Below are positions 12,091 to 22,929 of a stretch of DNA of 64,000 nucleotides, one piece after another. Under the pieces are notes generated by a model. That model was not told the DNA's origin and ran no database searches. It worked only from the letters and a program-made list of their open reading frames with translations. The stretch covers positions 1 through 64,000 of the forward strand of contig NW_024883389.1 of NCBI RefSeq assembly GCF_019059575.1, read 5' to 3'. How positions within the stretch are numbered: the first letter of the stretch is position 1; each line of letters opens with the position of its first letter. The position numbers were made by a program, and so were the translations under genes. Source of the DNA: Amphibalanus amphitrite (Eukaryota > Arthropoda > Thecostraca > Balanomorpha > Balanidae).

Positions 12091-12592
12091 GATAGGCGTT
12101 ATCACAAGTGTATTCGCGGCCATTGGGGCGACGTAAGAAAAGAAGAAACCAACTGGCCCCAAGAACTTTAAATTATCAGTTAGCATGCACCTTTTCCTTG
12201 ATGTGTAGATAATTTACCATTATTTGTTACAGAAAATTGCATTTGAAATCTTCCATTTATGCTTTTTTCATCGTTTGCACAATATGTTCTTTTACTAAGC
12301 TAGAAACACTAATTAGAAATAGTTCCCGCATCATCAAGAACAATAGGGAAGGCTTGAAGTGAATAAAATAATTTAAACGGTTTTGTAATCTATGTGAAGG
12401 CACTTCTAAAATTGCCTGTAGAAATATTGAAGGCAAAAGTTCAACTTTCACAAGACGGATGTCTATAAACCTGTTTAACTTGTGACAACTCAGCCGGTAT
12501 TTCGTCGCCTACAGCCCAGCTTTCCCTAGTGACCGATAGAGGCGCTGCTATCGATGTCCGCCCGTGCCGCCTAACGTCAGGGCGCGGGTTAA
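12091..12592. other. Possible insertion in the element end
   Basis: AT-rich DNA between the truncated end at 12090 and a solo CAGGGCGCGGG-TTAA terminus at 12578-12592. ATCGATAGGCG near 12088 and its approximate inverse near 12550 (GCTATCGATG) could be the ends of an inserted element. There is no gene here. Confidence 0.35.
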
Positions 12593-12793
12593 AAGATAGT
12601 TTTCACATTCTTACATTATTTGACATCCTGAATCCAAAAATGATGCTTACATGTCTTGGAGAGTCAGCGAGCGAAGCGAGACGTGAAATCAGGTCAAATT
12701 ACATCGTATAGTGTGCTTTTCATAATCGCACACTATACGGACCTAATCTATACTAATACCTTCAACCCCCCCCCCCCGCCACCTGGGCGCGGG
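12593..12793. mobile_element. Short TTAA-bounded fragment
   Basis: Lies between TTAA at 12589-12592 and 12794-12797. Only the right end has the family motif (C run then CACCTGGGCGCGGG). It contains a hairpin, GTATAGTGTGC paired with GCACACTATAC, near 12709-12738, and the AGCGAGCGAAGCGAGA phrase of the repeat at 14039. Confidence 0.45.
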
Positions 12794-12938
12794 TTAAGTT
12801 CTTAGGGAAAATTTAGAAATAGACATAAGTTTGTATTTTGCGTAGAAAATGTCCCATTGGAAAGAGTTTTATCATTATAGTCCATAATTGTGTAATGTGT
12901 AACCGTAATATCTTCTCCTAGATATTTGGGAGGCAATG

Positions 12939-12946
12939 GTGACACA
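12939..12946. repeat. Left 8-bp target-site duplication GTGACACA
   Basis: Exact direct copy of 13437-13444, immediately flanking the inverted repeats of the element between them. Confidence 0.9.
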
Positions 12947-13436
12947 TAGAGCACTTCATGGGCCGGATAAATCCGTTATCCACGGATAAATCCGCGGACC
13001 GGAGAGGATTGGATTCTAAATTTGTTAAAAAAGAACGGATATGGGCGGGCCGGATTTGGGAGTTGAAGGTTGAACCCGGATCAAAACAGATCAAAATTTT
13101 AACATTCAACATTGAAGTTAAAAATTAACCTAATGTGTTAAGCGGCAGCAGAGGTTTGATTAAAGTAATAGGCATCATTTTATGACACTCACTTGTCATA
13201 AGACTTGTATGGCTGTCTGGTCCCTTAGATTGAATTTGTTAGTCCAGTTTTGGGTGAAACCAGTTATTGGTGAAACGGATTATTACGGATATTTTTTGGA
13301 AGTTTGGCTGCAATACGGGCCATGGGTGGGCCGGATTCTGATATTCAAAGAAAGGCGGATAATGGGCGGATCTGGATATGACTTGCCGGATATGGGCCGG
13401 GCCGGATCCTAAAAAGCCTATCCGTGAAGTGCTCTA
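12947..13436. mobile_element. hAT-type MITE with 8-bp target duplication
   Basis: A 490-bp element with inverted termini TAGAGCACTTCA and TGAAGTGCTCTA, flanked by perfect GTGACACA duplications. Eight-bp duplications with short inverted ends are the signature of the hAT superfamily. The interior is dominated by variants of GGGCCGGAT and ATCCGCGGA and has no transposase, so it is non-autonomous. The perfect duplication suggests a recent insertion. Confidence 0.9.
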
Positions 13437-13444
13437 GTGACACA
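13437..13444. repeat. Right 8-bp target-site duplication GTGACACA
   Basis: Exact direct copy of 12939-12946. Confidence 0.9.
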
Positions 13445-14038
13445 TACCTTGGTCCGCAGTGATTTAGACGGGCCGTCTTGCTGGATCCTTTCCTTCCTTG
13501 CCCCCGCGCCGTGTCTTGATAGCCGGTTTCCGACACTCCCTTGGCGTTTCTTGGTTGATTGGTCGTGCCGTGACCGCTGTTCGCCGTCCCCTGGCCTCCA
13601 CTGAGTAGCGCGGCTGCTGTCGGACCGATTCGGTTCAGGTGGCTGGGTAGTGGCGGCGGAGGGACCATTTTCAGAATGGTCAGCGGAGGGGGGTGCAGCG
13701 GTGGAGGGGGGATGGACCTCACCGCCTCCTGGCGCCTCGCCAGCGGCGGCGGAGGCGTGGTTCGAAACAGCTCAATCAGCGTCCCAGTGGCCAGCGACAT
13801 TTTACATGGCTTTGGTGTCGTCATTCAACTTTATATAGATGATGCGTAATATTATGATTGCTGCTATCTTGTTTTTGAACGGAACAAAGTAAATATTCGA
13901 AACATTATCTAAGTTCCTGTTATTACATTCACTGTTTGAAGATAATATTAGTGTTGGCAAAATAAGCATATGGAAATATTTATATTTCAGATGAACAGCA
14001 CGTGGCATCATTGCAACTCATCTCTCGTGTAGGTAATT
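13445..14038. other. Unassigned sequence, no supported gene
   Basis: The first half is GC-rich (GGCGGCGGAGG-type) and the second half AT-rich. A minus-strand open frame from 13824 to 13345 is proline-rich, has no domain, and extends into the hAT MITE, so I reject it as a gene. Confidence 0.4.
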
Positions 14039-14370
14039 ACGAGCGAGCGCAGCGAGCGAAGCGAAGTCTTTACAATATAACGGAAAAATCTCAGTATGAG
14101 CGGCCCGGCCCGGCCTGTAACGCTTTTGAGAGGCTTATATCTCAGCAACCGCTGGACCGATTAAGCTGCGGTCTTTTTTGCTGGGTAGCCCAATCCCTTC
14201 TATCCCGTAATTGACTATGTACTTTTGATACATCTCAGTGACCGACGTGGCACGTGCCACGTGAAAAGTCAAGGGTGTTCAAACTGTTTTGCAAAACTAG
14301 TGATTTTGAGAGGGTCATATCTTAGCAGCCGCTTGACCGATTGTCTTGCGGTAATTTTTGTAGGGTGGCT
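14039..14370 (+). mobile_element. AGCGAGCG repeat family, copy 1
   Basis: Begins with GAGCGAGCGCAGCGAGCG, then GAGCGGCCCGGCCCGGCC, two blocks of the form TATCTCAGCARCCGCTKGACCGATT, and a CACGTGCCACGTG palindrome at about 14250. It is closely related to 14626-14955. The boundary with subfamily B sequence is near 14370. Confidence 0.65.
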
Positions 14371-15988
14371 TTGGTGCCAGTTGGTGCCTTTGGTGCCAGT
14401 TTATATTATGTTCTGGTGAAGGTCAGGTCAAGCTCAGGTCAAGGTCAGGTCAACTTAGGTCAAATTTCAAAATTAATATTTTTGCATACAATGGTATTGA
14501 TTCGATGCAGTTCGTCACGGGGAGTTCAATGGTGGTTTTTGTTTCGCGCTTCGTGGCCTAGAACGGCTAAAAAAATGAGTTCAAAAAATTGACGTCATTA
14601 ATTTTGAACAGTTTTTAGTTTTTATGAGCGAGCGAGCGCAGCGAGCGAGGCGAAGTCTTTTCAATATAAGGGAAAAAATCTCAGTATGAGCGGCCCGGCC
14701 CGGCCCGGCCTGTAACGCTTTTGACAGGCTATATCTCCGCAACCGCTGGACCAATTGGCCTGCGGTCTTTTTTGCTGGGTAGCCCCATCCCTTCTACCCC
14801 GTAATTGACTACTTTTGATACATCTCAGTGACCGTCGTGGCACGTGCCACGTGAAAAGCCAAGGGTGTTCAAGCTGTTTTGTAAAAGTAGTGATTTTAAG
14901 AGGCTCATATTTCAGCAGCCGCTTGGGTGATTGTCTTGCGGTAATTTTTGTAGGGTAGCTGCATCCCTTCTACCAAAGGTCGGATACTCTTGATCTATGT
15001 GAGTGATCCCCACTGCACGTGCAAAATGCAAAAAGAAGAGGTGCCAAATTTTTTCCCATTTCAATAACTCGGTAATCACTGGGGCGATTTTGCTGAAACT
15101 TGGCATACATGTAGGCACCCACCAGACAATGCAATGTGCATTCCCATTTCCCATGTGTTGTGGTTAGGGTGCTACTGCACGTGCGCACGTGCAGGGGGCG
15201 CTTCTAGATCACGAGAACGGCTGGGCCGATTGCGCTCAAATTTGGTACACAGTTGGGGACCGGTTAATAGGGTGCCGTGCAAAAGTCCGTTTGGACCCCG
15301 TTTGCACGTGCGCACGTGCAGAATGCCGTTTCCAGATCTCAGGAACGGCTGGGCCGATTGCGCTCATATTTGGCACACTGCTAGCGACCGGTTAAAAGGG
15401 TGCTTTGCACAAGCCCGTTGGAAGTACCCTCTCGCCATTCCGCACGTGCAGGGCTCCTCGCTCGCTCGTTCTTCGCCCAAAAGGCGTTTTACTGGTTCGC
15501 TAAAACTTGGCCAAAACAGGAGGTTTCGATCTCAAATTTGGCATGTAGTTGGAAGATCACAGGGACTATTTGTTATTTCCTTTTTTCTAAATTCGAGACA
15601 CTTTTTGATTTTTTTTTGCGTTTTCTTAAAATCAACTTTTCTTATTTTTTGGGTCAGAAATAAAAAAAAACTGAAAATCCGAGATAGCAGTTTTGTAGCG
15701 CCGTCTGTTGTCTACATAACCGTATAAAGAACTTTGAAATTGCTTTGTAACTCTAGCTGTTGTGAACGTTTCAAGATTTCATGTCTTTTGCTCATTTTTG
15801 TTCGAACATGACATCAATTTGACCTCTCTCCTGACCTAAGTTGACCTAAGACTTGAAATTTTGTGCAAAGGTGACAATTTGAAACCCGGGAAGGTACTGA
15901 AAACTTGGCGGCGCTGCGCGCCGCCATTTTCTTTCTATTCAGGAAAAACCACAGGGGGGGGGAATTGGCCCCCCCAGCGGGGCGAGGG
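14371..15988 (+). mobile_element. Truncated subfamily B element, interrupted
   Basis: Subfamily B sequence (AGGTCAGGTCAAGCTCAGGTCA near 14420) lacks its left end. It is interrupted at about 14626-15477 by an AGCGAGCG-family copy and resumes with GCTAAAACTTGGCCAAAA. It ends at 15988 with a G-run/C-run hairpin and GGGCGAGGG before TTAA (15989-15992). Confidence 0.7.
14626..15477 (+). mobile_element. AGCGAGCG repeat family, copy 2
   Basis: Inserted in the subfamily B element. The left end is GAGCGAGCGAGCGCAGCGAG and the right end CTCGCTCGCTCG, giving imperfect inverted termini. It carries CACGTGCCACGTG near 14838 and GCACGTGCGCACGTGCAG twice (about 15178 and 15304). The first 330 bp match copy 1. 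No coding capacity. Confidence 0.65.
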
Positions 15989-15992
15989 TTAA

Positions 15993-16500
15993 CAAGGCTA
16001 CAAACCTGCTATCTCGGATTTTTGCACGTTTTGAATTTAAACCCCCAAGATGAAAAAGCGATTTTCTGGATATAATACCCCCAAAATACCTTTGTTCAGA
16101 ATATAATGTTATACTCGTAGAACTATTGGTCTGCTATTGATTTGCCAACTTTGAGCTCGACAGCTCCATTTTCTCAAAGTTATGGCGATAACACTGCTTA
16201 AAATTTATGACTTAAACTTACGAGCTCAATCAAACTCATCAATCAAGCTCAATCAAGCTCGTATCAAGCTCAATGTTTAGCCTTTAGGCTAAAATGTATA
16301 GACTATAGACCACGCAGAGCCAAAACGAAGACCACTATTGGATTCGACGTGATGATGAGCGGCATCGAATAGACACCCTTTTTATGCAAAAATAACAACT
16401 TTGAAATTTGACATTTTTTTACCTGACCTTGACCTGACCTCCACCAGAACGGAGCCTAAGGCGGCCCTAATGGTCGTGTAACCCACATCATTGAATTTGA
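15993..16500 (-). mobile_element. Partial subfamily B element, inverted
   Basis: Starts after TTAA with CAAGGCTACAAACCTGCTATC, which matches the reverse-oriented B copy at 41759. It includes CTGACCTTGACCTGACCT near 16430. Both ends are truncated. Confidence 0.6.
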
Positions 16501-16897
16501 AATGTAGCACGGCGCATCTGCGACTGAAAGCGACTAATGGAGGCCCGCGGCGTTTGTGGACATTCTCCCTTCTGCGGATGTTCGCCATTGTCTTCCCAAA
16601 CGCTGAGCTGTCGGATGACATTTATTTGGCGACTGCTCTCAGGGGCAAATACCGTGGGCTGCCGCGATGACGCTGTCTCTATATTTGTGGACCCTGTTCA
16701 CAGTGAGTTAACATGGCGTGTGTTACACCGCTGTTATCCCGTACCAGCCGCGTGTTACCGCCGGCCTAACGCGGCCTAACGCGTCGGACTGACGTCTCAG
16801 CGCCGGCCTTACGCGCGCTCTGTTCACCGATTGGTGGTTGAGCCGCCCGGCGGCGGCAACAGCCGGCGGCCGAACACGACCGGCCGCACCGTGAGCC
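16501..16897. other. GC-rich unassigned sequence
   Basis: No gene seen. Contains short GCGGCCTAACGCG-type direct repeats near 16760 and leads into the CRE-bearing tandem array. Confidence 0.4.
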
Positions 16898-17060
16898 GGT
16901 GTGACGTCACCGGGCGACCCGCAGCCACCGGTGTGACGTCAACGGGCGGCCCGCAGCCACCGATGTGACGTCACCGGGCGACCCGCAGCCACCGGTGTGA
17001 CGTCACCGGGCGACCCGCAGCCACCGGTGTGACGTCACTGGGCGACCCGCAGCCACCGGT
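16898..17060. repeat. 32-bp tandem array, each unit with TGACGTCA
   Basis: Five 32-bp units of the type GTGTGACGTCACCGGGCG plus CCGCAGCCACCG. The perfect palindromic cAMP-response-element octamer TGACGTCA occurs at 16902, 16934, 16966, 16998 and 17030. Whether it acts as a regulatory site is unknown. Confidence 0.9.
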
Positions 17061-18621
17061 CCCGGGCCCGGACACACGCTCACACGGTGGCAGGGAACGA
17101 GCGACGCAGAGTTTGATTATTGCTGCACTTTAGCTCATTTGCTACCTAATACACCAATCACACCGCGATTCTATCTACCTTCAGCCCCAAACGGCATCAC
17201 CGAGCATATATTGACGTAAAAATGGCGCTGATAGATATACACTGTTAGAGGTTGTTCTTATCTGAGTCATAAAACCTACTACACACTACATACACAGGCA
17301 CTTCTAAACGTGATGGTGGAAGACGGTTTGTCGTCGGCGCTGCATTTGATGTGTGTGTAGGCGGGTGGAGCCCGACAGGTGGTGAGGTCGAAAACAGCAC
17401 GGATCTGTGGTTGCTCTGCCACGATCTGTCACATGCGGCAGACTGTCCCACAGACAGACTCTCCAGACAGACTGTCCAGACAGAGAGCTCCGGACAGTGT
17501 CCTCCGGACAGCAAGTTCCGGACACACATAGAGAGTTGTCCGGACTGCGTCTCCAGTGAGGTGCACGTAGGGAGTCTCCGGACGGAGTCGCACGGAATAA
17601 ATCTCCGGACAGAGAGTTGCCCGGATAGCGTCCGGCTACACTGAGAGAGCTGCCAGACGAGTGATGCCAGGTGAGGGCTTCCAGACAGGTGATGCCAGAC
17701 GGGCAGGCCGGTTGTGTTGCCTGGTGTGAACTTCATGTTCCATGTTCTGTCCTAGGCTGCAACACACCAAAAGGAGCATGTCAAGATCGAACACATTCCA
17801 TAAAGCGCATACCTACTGAGAATGGCACTTGTGCTGCGGCAAGGAAAAAATAGTGCAGTGTCTTATTTTCTGTCTTTCCACTGCTGATTATAAGAAAGCC
17901 ATGTCATAGGTATTTGGACGTGATAGAAATTACGTGAAACAGTAGGTATATAGAACAGTCTTATTGGTTATCATTTCTTTAGCTGAAGCAAACCCTATGA
18001 ACAAACCAACCTACATACCTTTGAAATTGTGTCAAAGCAAGCAAATGACCAGAAGTCCCTAACAAGGAAGTCGTAATCAAACATCTTGTAAAACAGGGGA
18101 ATAGCTGAAAGGCTCACCCCTTCCCACGTAGGGATGCAGATATGACTGAAAACATTTCTTTGCGATTATTTTGATCGCTGTGTAAGATGGGAACTATACC
18201 ACTTACATACCCGACGTTTCATTCAAACCCTCGCAACATGCAGTCAAATACCATACCACGACCGCCCATAGTGCAGTCAAAATAACCATTCACCCTTTTC
18301 CAGTAGCTATCAGTCATTCCAAGTCCAGGCGCGACACAGTCAGTCAGTAGACAGTCACAAGTCACAAAGTTCCCGCAGAAAGTCCCCAGTCTGTACGACC
18401 AGTCTGAACCAACGGTGACCGTCCAGTGTGCCATTTCTGATGCATGTTGGTGTGTTGTAACGTTCTTGTATAATGTAAATTGTATGCAGTTGCAGATGTA
18501 AAATACGCCGCGAAGTTCATTGTAGTGCTTCACGAGTTACCAGTGTGCCGTGAAAAGTATTTGAAATAGCTGAGCCGCGCAGCCTGGTGAGAGCAGCCTG
18601 CTGCACATGCGTCGTTACCTT
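17061..18621. other. Unassigned sequence with a short CCGGACAG repeat
   Basis: No supported gene. At about 17455-17640 there are irregular repeats of CCGGACAGAGAG and related words, which keep several frames open (e.g. 17245-17736 minus). The rest is mixed DNA downstream of the exon that ends at 18622. Confidence 0.45.
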
Positions 18622-20210
18622 CTACGCCGCTGGCCGAAAGGCGCGCCTCCCCACGAGTGGTTTTCCGCTACCGACAGATGGCATGGTCGTCGCTGTCGGC
18701 TGCCATTGGCCACTGAACTGTGACGTCTCGCCGACGCGCTGCTCTGCGCTCTCTGATTGGCTGCCACCCTGAGCGGCCACGCCCACTCGGCTGACCTCCG
18801 GGCTGAAGGACACCTGTGACCGCTCCGGGCGCCCGACAGCGTCGCTTGGCGGCGGTGCCAGCAGCTCCAGAGTCAGCAGCCCGTCCGGCCTCACCACCAC
18901 GCCGTCCACGAGGAAGGCGCCGGCGCGATGGGCGTCCCGCCGCCGCCGGAAGTCGGCCAGTTCCGGCGGCGGCCGCAGCGCCGCCCCCGCACCTGTCACA
19001 CGCGCGATACTGGCCTCGATGGAAGAGCGGATGGAGTCGGTATCGAAGCCGGATCCCAGCTGCTGCGCTAGCGACGGCCCTGTGCCAGAGTCCGCAGAGT
19101 CGGGGTCGGAGGTACCGGATCCCAGCTGCTGCGCTAGCGACGGTCCTGTGCCAGAGTCCGCGGAGTCGGCGTCGGAGGTACCGGATGGGTAGAGACCAGG
19201 CGAGAGCAGCTGGTCGGAGGGACCGCGGGGCCGGCCCGGCTGGGCGGACTGGGGGCCCCTTCCTGCTGCGGAATAGGGGCCCCTCCCCGACGCTGTGCTG
19301 CTGCCATCCGGGCCCACTATAACGGAAGGGAGCCCAGCGGCCCCGCTAAGGCCAGTGCCGTAGTCTGTGTCACGCTGACGCTGAGGCCCGGAGCCACTGT
19401 AGGAGACTGTGGTTCGCAGTTCTGGCGACTGCGTCCGTGGCGCACCGCCAGTAGTCTCCACTGTTGAGTCTGCGTATCCAGAGGCCGAGATCTTGTCCGC
19501 GGTAGCACTGTCCCCTGCTGAATAGACCCTGGACCCGCCCCCGACTTCCGGTCCTTGGAGAGGGACGTACGCGCCGCCGGTCAGCGCTCCCACCGCGCCG
19601 CCAGCCTGTCTGCCTTGGTGCCGAGACCCGGATGTTTGCGTGAAGCTGGAGGTGGATGCGGGGTAAGTGACATATGTTTGCGCCTGCGGTTTTGCTGTGT
19701 CATCACCGGAGTCGCTACTGATTGGCCCAGTGCCGGTACGAACTGATGACGTAACACTGTACCTGTGGGAAGGGTCCGGAGAGGGTTGTCTCTGGGAGTT
19801 AGTGCCGGGGGTCAAGTGCGAATAGCTGGAGGATGCGTGAGTGTTTCCCTGCAGCTTGTGAAGCTGTCCGCCGATTTTTGGAGTCCAGTAGGTCTGGGTG
19901 CTGGTATGTGGAGCTGGAAAGGCCTGGCTGCTGGTATGTGAAGTAGGGTAGGTCTGGCTGCTGGTATGCGGAGCTGGGAAGGCGTGGGGCTGTACTTGGC
20001 TGATCCCACTGGGACCTAAGTAAGTACTGCCGCCGCTGTGTGAAGTTGCGGAGCTCTGATTGTGGCCCTGCGGCGGGGGGTGTTTCTGACTGTCGGGTTG
20101 CGATTCCGTGTGGGTGCGTAGGCTTGTGCGTTTTCCTGAGTAGTTGTTGCTGTCGGTGGGGCCCCGGAGGGCAGGGCTCAAAAAAAGGTCTCCGTGGTTG
20201 TCGACGGACA
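18622..20210 (-). CDS. Ser/Pro/Thr-rich open exon, possible 3' exon of the resilin-like gene
   Basis: A 529-codon minus-strand frame with a TAG stop at 18624-18622. A possible acceptor (TTAAAG) ends at 20211. The N-terminal part is rich in His, Thr, Ser and Gln, with repeats such as HTSSQTYPTSHTSSQAF. The middle has a 22-residue direct duplication around DSADSGTGPSLAQQLGSG. The C-terminal part looks more folded: a charged stretch with RSSIEASIARVTGAG and a hydrophobic FLVDGVVVRPDGLL. Near its start ALRGPTDSNNYS is shared with the exon at 30331-29757, which is why I link it tentatively to the same gene. I could not find a good donor in that exon to splice to it, so it may instead be an alternative 3' exon, a duplicated fragment or a separate gene. 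No AATAAA was seen close downstream. Function unknown; likely low-complexity and extracellular if joined to the signal peptide. Confidence 0.55.
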
Positions 20211-21637
20211 CTTTAAGGTCGTGGGGTGGTTGTTCTGATCAAATGCAAAGATATGCAGTTTTTGAAACCCGCAAATGTGCTAAAAAGCGCCTTCTGACAC
20301 AGGTAGGGATTCTGAATTTCAAAAACCTCCAATTTCGTGTGGAAACGACAATTGTGAATTTCTGAACAGCTACCAAGTTTCAAACCACTCGATTCTAATA
20401 GAAGATAATGCGTTTCATACTTTTTGGATCAATCCAGGTAACTAAGCCGGCCAGCCCCTCCCCCCCCCCCCACACACACCTTTCACATAAATAATCGTCT
20501 AAAACGACTCACCCGCAACACTCATATGACATTATCGGCGAATCACATGATTCTGACCTTATATATTGTGATAATATACGCGAGCAAAACATCATAAACA
20601 TTTTTAAGTGTACAGGTACGAAGCCACTCATATATCTAGTTCTAGCATTTCGGTGCTAGCAGCGGTGTCCTTTCCCCGCAATAAAGCACTTTTGAGAAAT
20701 GCTACATCGTCTAGACCAGGCAGGGTGTTGGAGTGCATCTCCTGCGACATGTCAAACTCCTGACGACGAAGATTACATCACCTAATAAAATCGGAATTCG
20801 AACATTCACCCAAAACAGGACAGACCAAAACAAAATATGGCAACATTGCGACAGCTTACAAACAATCGAGGTGATACAAAAGCATGTGAGCTGATTGTTG
20901 TGCGACCGGCCGCCAGTCCGCTGTGCGGCCGGTGGACAAACGTATCTGACCCTGGCGGTGAGCTCGAACACACCGAAGTGAAATACATAAATGCGTGTTG
21001 AGGCTAAACGCATCCATCCAACGGCCAGTGTGCAGAGCGAACTCTGCAGGCGGACCAGCGGGTCCCGACACAACGAGCGCTACCCTGCAGCAGGTGTTCT
21101 TACAGCAGACTGGTGTTCGATTCACCCGTGATTGAATCGATTGGATTGAATCAAAGAAAAGTTGCTGAATCGAAAAGGTTTGATTCACCGTCCGGATTGT
21201 TCGATTCACAAACCATGATTGAATCAAACGCATTGGGAATCAGGGTTGATTGAATCAAACAAAGTAACGATTCATGAACTTAAACTACTGCCAGTGCCAT
21301 GTGATGATAATTGCATGACAATTAAAAAAGAAAACAAATACAATACCCTGAATCAGGGATCCTTTTCATCTAATCGAAAAATAATCGTTCAATAACTTTT
21401 TGGCTGAATCAAACGTGAATCATTCTTTTTTGCTTTCGCTTCTCTGAATCAAAAGGAACCGATTCACCTTTTTTAAGAAATCGAACGGTGATTGAATAAA
21501 AACAAAATCAAATGAAATAATGAATGAATCGATCCGAAAAGGGTGAATCAATAACCAGTCTGTCTGACAGTTGAGTTGGAGTGAGGGTTGCTGCATTGCC
21601 CGTCAATGTTTCGATTTTTCCAGCCGAAACGAGGTTA
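20211..21637. other. Intergenic or intronic sequence with a GATTCA-rich patch
   Basis: No supported gene. From about 21118 to 21560 the sequence is crowded with TGAATCAA/TTGATTCA in both orientations, a low-complexity patch without a fixed period. Confidence 0.5.
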
Positions 21638-22221
21638 CATAGCAGACATGGCACGGATCCCAAGACAACCAATCACGAAAACTGAGATGGCCAGATTGGC
21701 CGTCTTCAAGCCTGGAATTATGGTGGAAAATGTGACTAATAGAAGCCTTTCAATGAATCAACCATTTTGCTTTCCCTTAGAGTAATCAGTTCTGAGAAAA
21801 TCGCTCCAGATCCACTGACGGTCCCGTAGCTCAGTCGATAGAGCGTTGGACTCCGCGTGGTGAGAGCACGCGTTCCCGGATACAACAGTCCGGGCTCGAA
21901 GCGCTTGGCGTTTATGGGCCTCCTGACAGGTATGGTTGCGGTTGGTGGCAGGCCGTAGCCAGGCGAAGTCAGTGAGGGGACCGGCCGTGCGCGGCTTTGT
22001 GCGCACGTTAAACGTTGGAATCTAAATTCTGCCATAGAGCCGGAATAGCGCGATCGGAGGGTAGAGGGCAGGGTCAACGCAACAAGCTTCGCTTAGCGGG
22101 GGCTCTGTCCCTGTGAACCCTTCCAATCAAAAGGTTCGGACTAAAATTAAATTTATAAAAAAAAATGGCCATCTCAGCTTTCGTGATTGGTTGTCCAGGG
22201 CTCCGTGCCATGTCTGTTACA
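21638..22221. mobile_element. Inverted-repeat unit enclosing a SINE
   Basis: The arm at about 21638-21693 (ACATAGCAGACATGGCACGG onward) is an inverted copy of 22166-22221, with roughly 50 of 57 positions matching by eye. The SINE at 21820-22165 lies directly against the right arm. This could be a foldback element that received the SINE, or a rearrangement. I found no target duplication. Confidence 0.6.
21820..22165 (+). mobile_element. tRNA-derived SINE, copy 1
   Basis: The head is tRNA-like: GTCCCGTAGCTCAGTCGATA with a good RNA polymerase III A box, then a diverged B-box region (GGGCTCGAAGC). The body matches the minus-strand copy at 45644-45310, including GCAACAAGCT and GCTTAGCG and the ending in A/T-rich sequence. 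It is not a functional tRNA gene, because the cloverleaf breaks after the anticodon arm. Confidence 0.75.
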
Positions 22222-22254
22222 TAGAACACCTGAGGAGTGCTGTCGGATTGTCAA

Positions 22255-22929
22255 TCAATCTCGATAGATAAATGACCTGGCACACCTCTCCCGCTTGTGC
22301 CGCGCTATGACCCTACCCTGGACTTGTTCGCTGAACGATGCTCGAACGAAGTTGTCCAGATGAGGATGTTTTTTCAACACAGCATTTATCAGCCAGTCCG
22401 CTTGGGGAACGTTTGGCCCATTCCACCGGATGATGAGCTCGTTTTCCGCACTTTCGTGGTTTAAGCCTCTCGCTTGTTGAGTTCCGAACACGGCTTTTAC
22501 GGCACTCGCCATGCTCTCCACCACACTCTCAGCTGGGGAGAGCAGCCAGAGCCTGGTGACGATCGCCAGGTATGCTGACAGGCGCTGGTCTCCATCCGAC
22601 CAGAGGGTCTTGAACAGCTTTTGATTGGAACCCGGCTCAGTCATTCTGAGTTTTGCGTACGTCGCCATGATCGAGTCCCAAGGGACATCTCCTTTCGGGA
22701 TGATCCTCTCGCGCTGCAGGCGTTCGATAGCCTTTCCCACCTCGGAGACGATACCTGATGATGGTGCGTTTCGGATCCGCTCCAGGTCGCCGGCCATTCG
22801 GATGTGGAACATGCAGTCCTTCAGCTTCATGTTGTGACATCCACGAGTGCGGCCACGCGCATCGACCCCGTGCTCGCGGCTGGCGCAGTGGTTTTCCAGC
22901 TGCTTCGTAAACTGGAAGACTTGCTGCAC
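22255..22929 (-). CDS. hAT-like gene exon 6 (C-terminus)
   Basis: Acceptor CAAACTTTCCAG before 22929, phase 0; TGA stop at 22257-22255. Encodes residues 740-963, including the conserved C-terminal hAT dimerisation-type region. No AATAAA was seen close to the stop. Confidence 0.8.
   Translation of the reverse strand: MQQVFQFTKQLENHCASREHGVDARGRTRGCHNMKLKDCMFHIRMAGDLERIRNAPSSGIVSEVGKAIERLQRERIIPKGDVPWDSIMATYAKLRMTEPGSNQKLFKTLWSDGDQRLSAYLAIVTRLWLLSPAESVVESMASAVKAVFGTQQARGLNHESAENELIIRWNGPNVPQADWLINAVLKKHPHLDNFVRASFSEQVQGRVIARHKRERCARSFIYRD

Noticed and set aside
13345-13824. 159-codon proline-rich minus frame
   Set aside because: Runs into the hAT MITE and has no recognisable features.
21821-21900. 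tRNA gene
   Set aside because: The A box is good, but the cloverleaf breaks, and the sequence continues into a body shared with 45310-45644, so it is a SINE.
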